From: Clostridium sp. CAG:967
GTDB taxonomy: Bacteria > Cyanobacteriota > Vampirovibrionia > Gastranaerophilales > Gastranaerophilaceae
DNA: 64,000 nucleotides
Direction: 5' to 3'
Assembly: GCA_000433095.1 (NCBI GenBank)
Contig: HF991463.1
Coordinates: 17,977 to 81,976 of the forward strand
The translations under genes were made by a program, and so were the position numbers. Positions 60,294 to 64,000 of this stretch are shown here, piece after piece. The notes under the pieces were generated by a model, which was not told where the DNA came from, did not search any database, and worked only from the letters and a program-made list of their open reading frames with translations. Within the stretch, counting starts at the first letter, position 1; each line of letters opens with the position of its first letter.

Positions 60294-60973
60294 TGGAAGA
60301 AGATTCAAAAAGACCTTCACATATAAGTTATAAAGAATATCAAAAAAAAGTTACTAAAAATCCTAATGAAGGGATTATAATTTTTGTATCGGCATTTTTT
60401 ATTTTACTTTTGCTTTTCCTTGGTATAGCTAAACAGATTTCACCGGAAGTTGATGTTTCTATCGGTGATGATTCTGCTGTTACCAACGAGGCTTTAGATA
60501 AAGCTTCCGTTGATGAAAGATTAAAACTTTTAAAAGAAGAAGACAGCGGTTCTTTAAATTCTGAAGAAAATATGTTTGCTAATGAATTGGAAGAAAAAGT
60601 TATTCTTCCCGAACATAAAAAAGATGATAAAAAATCGGAAGAAACTCCAAAAGAAGAAGCGCCTATAACTTTACCCGATAAAGAAGCAGCACCAAAACCT
60701 GCGGAAACAGCATCGCCTGCTCCAAAAACTGTTCAGCCTCCAACATCTTCATCAACTGCAAAAGTCATTGTCGGTTACTATACTACTAAAGAACAGGCAG
60801 AAGTTGCAAAAGGTATTATTGCCGAATCAGGTTTAAACATTTCACCGTTTGTGAGAAATATCGGCGGTGCTTATACAATACAAGTCGGTTCATACTCTAC
60901 ACGTGAAAAAGCACAGGTTATGGCTAACGAACTTTTAAGAAACAATTACCCTGCAAGAATAATTATGGAATAA
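60293..60973 (+). CDS. membrane-anchored SPOR-domain protein
   Basis: 226 residues. A short cytoplasmic start is followed by one membrane span (IIIFVSAFFILLLLFLGIA, about 24-42). A Pro/Ala/Lys-rich, Glu-rich linker comes next, then a C-terminal SPOR domain (VIVGYYTTKEQAEVAKGII, YTIQVGSYSTREKAQVMAN). SPOR domains bind denuded peptidoglycan at the division septum. It lies in the HEAT-queC operon, start overlapping DUF366. Confidence 0.88.
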   Translation: MEEDSKRPSHISYKEYQKKVTKNPNEGIIIFVSAFFILLLLFLGIAKQISPEVDVSIGDDSAVTNEALDKASVDERLKLLKEEDSGSLNSEENMFANELEEKVILPEHKKDDKKSEETPKEEAPITLPDKEAAPKPAETASPAPKTVQPPTSSSTAKVIVGYYTTKEQAEVAKGIIAESGLNISPFVRNIGGAYTIQVGSYSTREKAQVMANELLRNNYPARIIME

Positions 60974-60995
60974 TCCTAAAGAAAGGAAATTGTTT

Positions 60996-61631
60996 ATGGC
61001 TGATGAAGTTGCAGATTATAGACAGGAAGTTATCCGGCAATACAGAGATGAAGTTAAAAAGTATTCTCAGGATATAAGAATGGGTGATGCAAGCACTCAC
61101 AATTATGATATGCTCTTCAATGCGTACTGGCATCTTTATGAATTTTCTATAAAAGATGATGTAAAACCTGATTTTGACAAAGAAACTGTTGATAAAGTCT
61201 GCAACCAGCTTCTTGCAAAAATTAAAAAGGATATTACGGATGGCAAAGCTGACGGATTTACTTACTGCTATTTAGCAGATATTTATACTTATCGTGAAAA
61301 TAAAGAAAAGGCTCTTGAATGTTTTGATAAAGCTGTTTCTATTGATGAATCGTTTAACTGGCATCGTGGAGAGTATAAAAATTATGTATTAAATGACAGA
61401 GAAGGAGCTCTTGAAGATTATAACAAAGCTCTGGCTGTAGCGAAAGATCAGGATACAATTGACCTTATTAACGACAGTATCAAATCAATTGATTTGATTA
61501 GAAAAACAGATGAAATTCTAGCAGAAACAGATAAAACACTCAGAAATATGAAAATAAAAAGCTTATTAATTTTTGGAGCTTTAATACTGTATATACTTTT
61601 TAAAATATATGTAATTTTCTTTACTAACTAA
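60996..61631 (+). CDS. TPR-like protein with C-terminal membrane anchor
   Basis: 211 residues from ATG at 60996 (an upstream TTG in frame is less likely, as AAAGGAA is well spaced to this ATG). The middle has TPR-like repeats: GFTYCYLADIYTYRENKEKA, CFDKAVSIDESFNWHRGEYK and DREGALEDYNKALAV. The C-terminus (KIKSLLIFGALILYILFKI) is a membrane anchor. It probably holds a complex near the membrane, last gene of the operon, followed by a terminator. Confidence 0.8.
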   Translation: MADEVADYRQEVIRQYRDEVKKYSQDIRMGDASTHNYDMLFNAYWHLYEFSIKDDVKPDFDKETVDKVCNQLLAKIKKDITDGKADGFTYCYLADIYTYRENKEKALECFDKAVSIDESFNWHRGEYKNYVLNDREGALEDYNKALAVAKDQDTIDLINDSIKSIDLIRKTDEILAETDKTLRNMKIKSLLIFGALILYILFKIYVIFFTN

Positions 61632-61657
61632 AAAAGAGGTCTTATGACCTCTTTTTT
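61630..61657 (+). terminator. bidirectional terminator
   Basis: AAAAAGAGGTC-TTAT-GACCTCTTTTTT, between the TPR gene and convergent surE. Confidence 0.88.
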
Positions 61658-61659
61658 GT

Positions 61660-62454
61660 TTAAATAAACCAGTTGCAGGCATCACCTTTACAAAGGACAT
61701 TTTCAAGATTTGTCATAACATCTTCTTTTGTCATCTCGTAAGTTACCGGAGTGATTGAGATTTTGTTATTCTTAACTGCTGCTATATCTGTATTTGAGTC
61801 TTCGGATTCTGTGATAAGTTCACCTGCCATCCAGTAGTATACTTTTCCTCTGGGATCAACTCTTTTTTCGTAATTGTCTGTAAACATTTTTTTTCCGAGT
61901 TCTGTAATCGCAACACCTGCAATATCATCTTCATCCAGAGCCGGAACGTTAATATTCAGAATACTCTTTTTAGGGAAATTGAATTCTTTAAGCTTTGGCA
62001 AAAGCAGATTTACAAATTTTGCAGCATATTTAAAATGCTCGTATTCATAGTTCATGCTTGCAAGTGACATTGCAATACTTGGAACGCCCAGCATTGCGCC
62101 TTCCATTGCACAGCTAACTGTTCCTGAATATAAAATATCTGCGCCCAGATTAGGCCCATGGTTAATCCCTGAAATTACTACATCAGGCTGTTCTTCCGGT
62201 GTCAAAATTGCATTAATTCCTATTTTAACACAATCTCCTGGTGTCCCTGTTGTTACCCAAGCTCTTTTTACACCATGATAAGCTTCTACTTCTTCAACAC
62301 GCAGCGGAGTATGCAGAGTTAATGAGTGTCCTGCTGCACTTCTTTCTCTGTCAGGTGCTATTACATAAACATCATGTTGTTGAGCCAATGTTTCTGTCAA
62401 ACATCTGATACCGTTAGCTGCAATGCCGTCATCGTTTGAAACCAGTATTTTCAT
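61660..62454 (-). CDS. surE: 5'/3'-nucleotidase SurE
   Basis: 264 residues. MKILVSNDDGIAANGI has the two metal-binding Asp; YVIAPDRERSAAGHSLT, VVISGINHGPNLGADILYSG and GTVSCAMEGAMLG are the family motifs. SurE dephosphorylates nucleoside monophosphates and is often linked to stress survival. It is transcribed alone, convergent with the TPR gene. Confidence 0.94.
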   Translation of the reverse strand: MKILVSNDDGIAANGIRCLTETLAQQHDVYVIAPDRERSAAGHSLTLHTPLRVEEVEAYHGVKRAWVTTGTPGDCVKIGINAILTPEEQPDVVISGINHGPNLGADILYSGTVSCAMEGAMLGVPSIAMSLASMNYEYEHFKYAAKFVNLLLPKLKEFNFPKKSILNINVPALDEDDIAGVAITELGKKMFTDNYEKRVDPRGKVYYWMAGELITESEDSNTDIAAVKNNKISITPVTYEMTKEDVMTNLENVLCKGDACNWFI

Positions 62455-62613
62455 ATTTCTCCTTTAATACCATCTAAAACTATTCTCTATTTATATTATA
62501 ACATTCCCGTAAAAATACCACTGTGTGAATTTATAGTCATTAAGTTTTGTAACAAAATATACAAATGATATTTCAAATATAGCAATTATATATACAAAAA
62601 ATTGTTTATATAC

Positions 62614-62740
62614 ATGAACACGAGGAAAAGCATAAAACGAGGAATCAAAAAACGTTTTATTGCACACTACACTTCACACTATTACGAGGAATTATTCAAA
62701 GAATTCCAACGCCGTTTTTAACAGAAACGGCGTTTTTTTT
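62614..62740 (+). ncRNA. candidate small RNA or 35-residue basic ORF
   Basis: Promoter-like AT blocks at 62545-62612 are followed by about 100 bases and a strong terminator at 62708-62740, with no long gene between. An ORF of 35 codons from ATG at 62614 to TAA at 62721 (MNTRKSIKRGIKKRF ... FKEFQRRF) is possible but has no ribosome-binding site. Either a short noncoding transcript or a small protein is possible. Confidence 0.35.
62708..62740 (+). terminator. strong rho-independent terminator
   Basis: AACGCCGTTTTTAACAGAA ACGGCGTT stem followed by eight T. The T run is only on the plus strand, so it stops a plus-strand transcript, not the HTH gene at 62748. Confidence 0.85.
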
Positions 62741-62747
62741 GTGTTAA

Positions 62748-62963
62748 TTAATGATTGTTTAAGTCTCTATAATTTAATTCGTAATTTAGAATTTCAAAGA
62801 TTTGCTGTACTTCGTTGAATTTAATGGTTCCACGATGCAGCTTGTTAGAAATGTTGTTGTAAGAATAGAATTTGCCTGTTTTTTCAGAAAGAGCTTCACA
62901 TACTTTTTTTAATGTGGTTCCTCTGCGGGCAATAATCACTTTTATTTCTTCTTTGATATTCAT
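62748..62963 (-). CDS. small HTH (XRE-like) DNA-binding protein
   Basis: 71 residues. The region IARRGTTLKKVCEALSEKTG and YSYNNISNKLHRGTIKFNEVQ fits a helix-turn-helix of the Cro/XRE type; the rest is one helix and the end YRDLNNH. No effector domain is seen. It is a small regulator, convergent with the small RNA candidate and divergent from the pilin-like gene at 63082, which it might control. Confidence 0.65.
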   Translation of the reverse strand: MNIKEEIKVIIARRGTTLKKVCEALSEKTGKFYSYNNISNKLHRGTIKFNEVQQIFEILNYELNYRDLNNH

Positions 62964-63081
62964 TTCTTAATTATATGTTATCTTTAGGGTTTGTTCTTGA
63001 CATTAACAAATTAATATTGTAGTATAACTATATAGTTATATGTATAATTATAATGTTATAAATAATTAAGCGGAGTTATGT

Positions 63082-63789
63082 ATGAAGAATTATTCAGGGT
63101 TTACTTTAGCCGAGGTTCTTATCACTCTCGGTATTATCGGCGTTGTTGCGGCACTTACAATGCCGTCAGTGATTAATAATTACAAAGAAAAAGAAACGAT
63201 TGCTAAATTAAAAAAGACTTATTCTGTATTATCACAGGCATATATTACCGCTTCTAACAAATACGGTTCTCCGGATGAATGGACATGGAGTCCGCAGGAG
63301 TATCCTGTCCCGCAAACTCTGGCAGGATATTTGATAGAAAACTTAAAAGTTGTTAAAGTGTGTGATAATGGCTCCTGTTTTCCTGATGTCATGTACACAA
63401 GGTTAAATGGTACAAAACATATAAATTATAGTAGGGAAGGTTCAAATTTTGCATCATTTGTTTTGAACGACGGAACTTTATTTTTGTTCTGGAGCGCAGG
63501 CAGTTGTTCGGCATCACATAAAACTTGCGGCTTTATATATACGGATATAAACGGTAAATATCCTCCAAATCAATGGGGCAGGGATATGTTCGGTTTTGTG
63601 CTTACTCCATCTAGTATCATTCCGTTTGGCATTGAAGGTTATGAATATCCATTTTCAACGTCATGCAACAAAAACCGTGACTCTTATTTAAATGGTATTG
63701 GCTGTACGGCATGGGTTATGCAGAACGAAAATATGGATTATCTGTACTGCGATAATTTAACATGGAACGGAAAAACTAAATGCAAATAG
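63082..63789 (+). CDS. type IV pilin-like / prepilin-motif protein
   Basis: 235 residues. MKNYSGFTLAEVLITLGIIG has a short basic leader, a Gly cleavage site before FTLAE and a hydrophobic N-helix, the type III-like signal for a prepilin peptidase. The body KEKETIAKLKKTYSVLSQAY aligns with the pilin-like gene at 22876. Cys pairs in the C-terminal third (CDNGSCFPD, GSCSASHKTCGF, CNKN, GCTA) suggest disulfides. It is a minor pilin or pseudopilin-like surface protein; assembly system unknown. Confidence 0.82.
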   Translation: MKNYSGFTLAEVLITLGIIGVVAALTMPSVINNYKEKETIAKLKKTYSVLSQAYITASNKYGSPDEWTWSPQEYPVPQTLAGYLIENLKVVKVCDNGSCFPDVMYTRLNGTKHINYSREGSNFASFVLNDGTLFLFWSAGSCSASHKTCGFIYTDINGKYPPNQWGRDMFGFVLTPSSIIPFGIEGYEYPFSTSCNKNRDSYLNGIGCTAWVMQNENMDYLYCDNLTWNGKTKCK

Positions 63790-63831
63790 CGTTTGCGAGA
63801 AAATTTTTAATTTCTCCGCAAGCTCAACAGG

Positions 63832-63972
63832 CTATTTTGTAACTATTGCAAATACTTCTGCCAGTTTGCCTGATTTATTATTTTTAAACTTGATTTCCTT
63901 TTTTGTCTCAGTTGGGGCAAACTCTGATTTTTGATAATTAATTAAATACTTCATGAATTCAGGACTAAACAT
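63832..63972 (-). CDS. small protein of unknown function (46 residues)
   Basis: Complete frame with ATG at 63972-63970, TAG at 63834-63832 and AAAGGAG seven bases upstream. The product begins MFSPEFMKYLINYQKSEFAP and ends KLAEVFAIVTK. No family is recognised. It is convergent with the pilin-like gene at 63082. Confidence 0.5.
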   Translation of the reverse strand: MFSPEFMKYLINYQKSEFAPTETKKEIKFKNNKSGKLAEVFAIVTK

Positions 63973-64000
63973 TTTACTCCTTTGCTACACTAAAAATTTT

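Noticed and set aside
62549..62562. Firm NtcA-binding site
   Set aside because: GTA-N8-TAC matches the cyanobacterial box, but such AT-rich patterns arise by chance and no NtcA gene is visible; kept only as a suggestion.
1..64000. CRISPR array
   Set aside because: No series of regularly spaced identical repeats was seen; the only tandem repeats are two-copy protein-coding duplications.
1..64000. Prophage or insertion sequence
   Set aside because: No integrase, transposase, terminase or capsid-like gene was recognised, and neither tRNA is followed by an integrase or a clear attachment duplication.

Overview
The window is AT-rich bacterial DNA using the standard code. It most resembles a gut-associated non-photosynthetic relative of cyanobacteria (Vampirovibrionia/Melainabacteria, order Gastranaerophilales). 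The clues are prepilin-like proteins with an (A)FTLAEVLxTLGIIG start, a DUF3326 protein of the cyanobacterial type, a SulP transporter, many lineage-specific alpha-helical proteins without an obvious family, and a surface-glycan locus like those of host-associated bacteria. This placement is inference from protein style; no 16S gene is present.

Layout. 1-1640: a truncated CNNM-type membrane protein, a secreted metallophosphoesterase and RqcP. 1776-5147: four flagellar rod-type genes ending in flgB-flgC, then a family 2 glycosyltransferase and tRNA-Leu(GAG). 5396-10830: GNAT acetyltransferase, MmcQ/YjbR protein, uvrA, two tandem secreted paralogues and a 47-residue small protein. 10942-20952: translation and transcription genes (tsf, rpsB, rimP, nusA, tuf) mixed with a cobO-type adenosyltransferase, a long coiled-coil protein and a B12-dependent radical SAM operon. 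21091-29741: a ribbon-helix-helix pair, a pilin-like gene with an unusual switchable 5' end, a second cobO, 5-FTHF cyclo-ligase, clpP, the DUF3326 protein and a 637-residue unknown protein. 29761-33910: murI, an AMIN/amidase_3 cell-wall hydrolase, a solo LuxR-type HTH, tRNA-Arg(ACG) and a putative HExxH peptidase.

34299-50002 is a co-directional surface-polysaccharide locus: nucleotidyltransferase-kinase fusion, HAD phosphatase, GT9-like and GT2 glycosyltransferases, a GT2-pyruvyltransferase fusion, a radical SAM-GT9-like fusion, a NodB deacetylase, a TylF-type methyltransferase, a kinase-like/ABC flippase fusion and a frameshifted acyltransferase. Six proteins carry a short 'SVKN...LGIKxKFK' module. 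50059-64000: a LEA-like protein, ankyrin protein, SulP transporter, NarL-type regulator, nadB-nadC, two lineage-specific membrane-associated proteins, a HEAT-queC-DUF366-SPOR-TPR operon, surE, a small RNA or small ORF candidate and another pilin-like gene.

The most striking observation is a set of long poly-G tracts in otherwise AT-rich DNA: G10 at 22766, G10 at 28557, G13 at 49472 and a shorter G7 at 56464. Each lies in or next to a surface or unknown gene, and a one-base length change would join or break a reading frame. Two head tandem-duplicated segments. Together they look like a phase-variation (contingency-locus) system acting on a pilin-like protein, a glycan acyltransferase and lineage-specific proteins.
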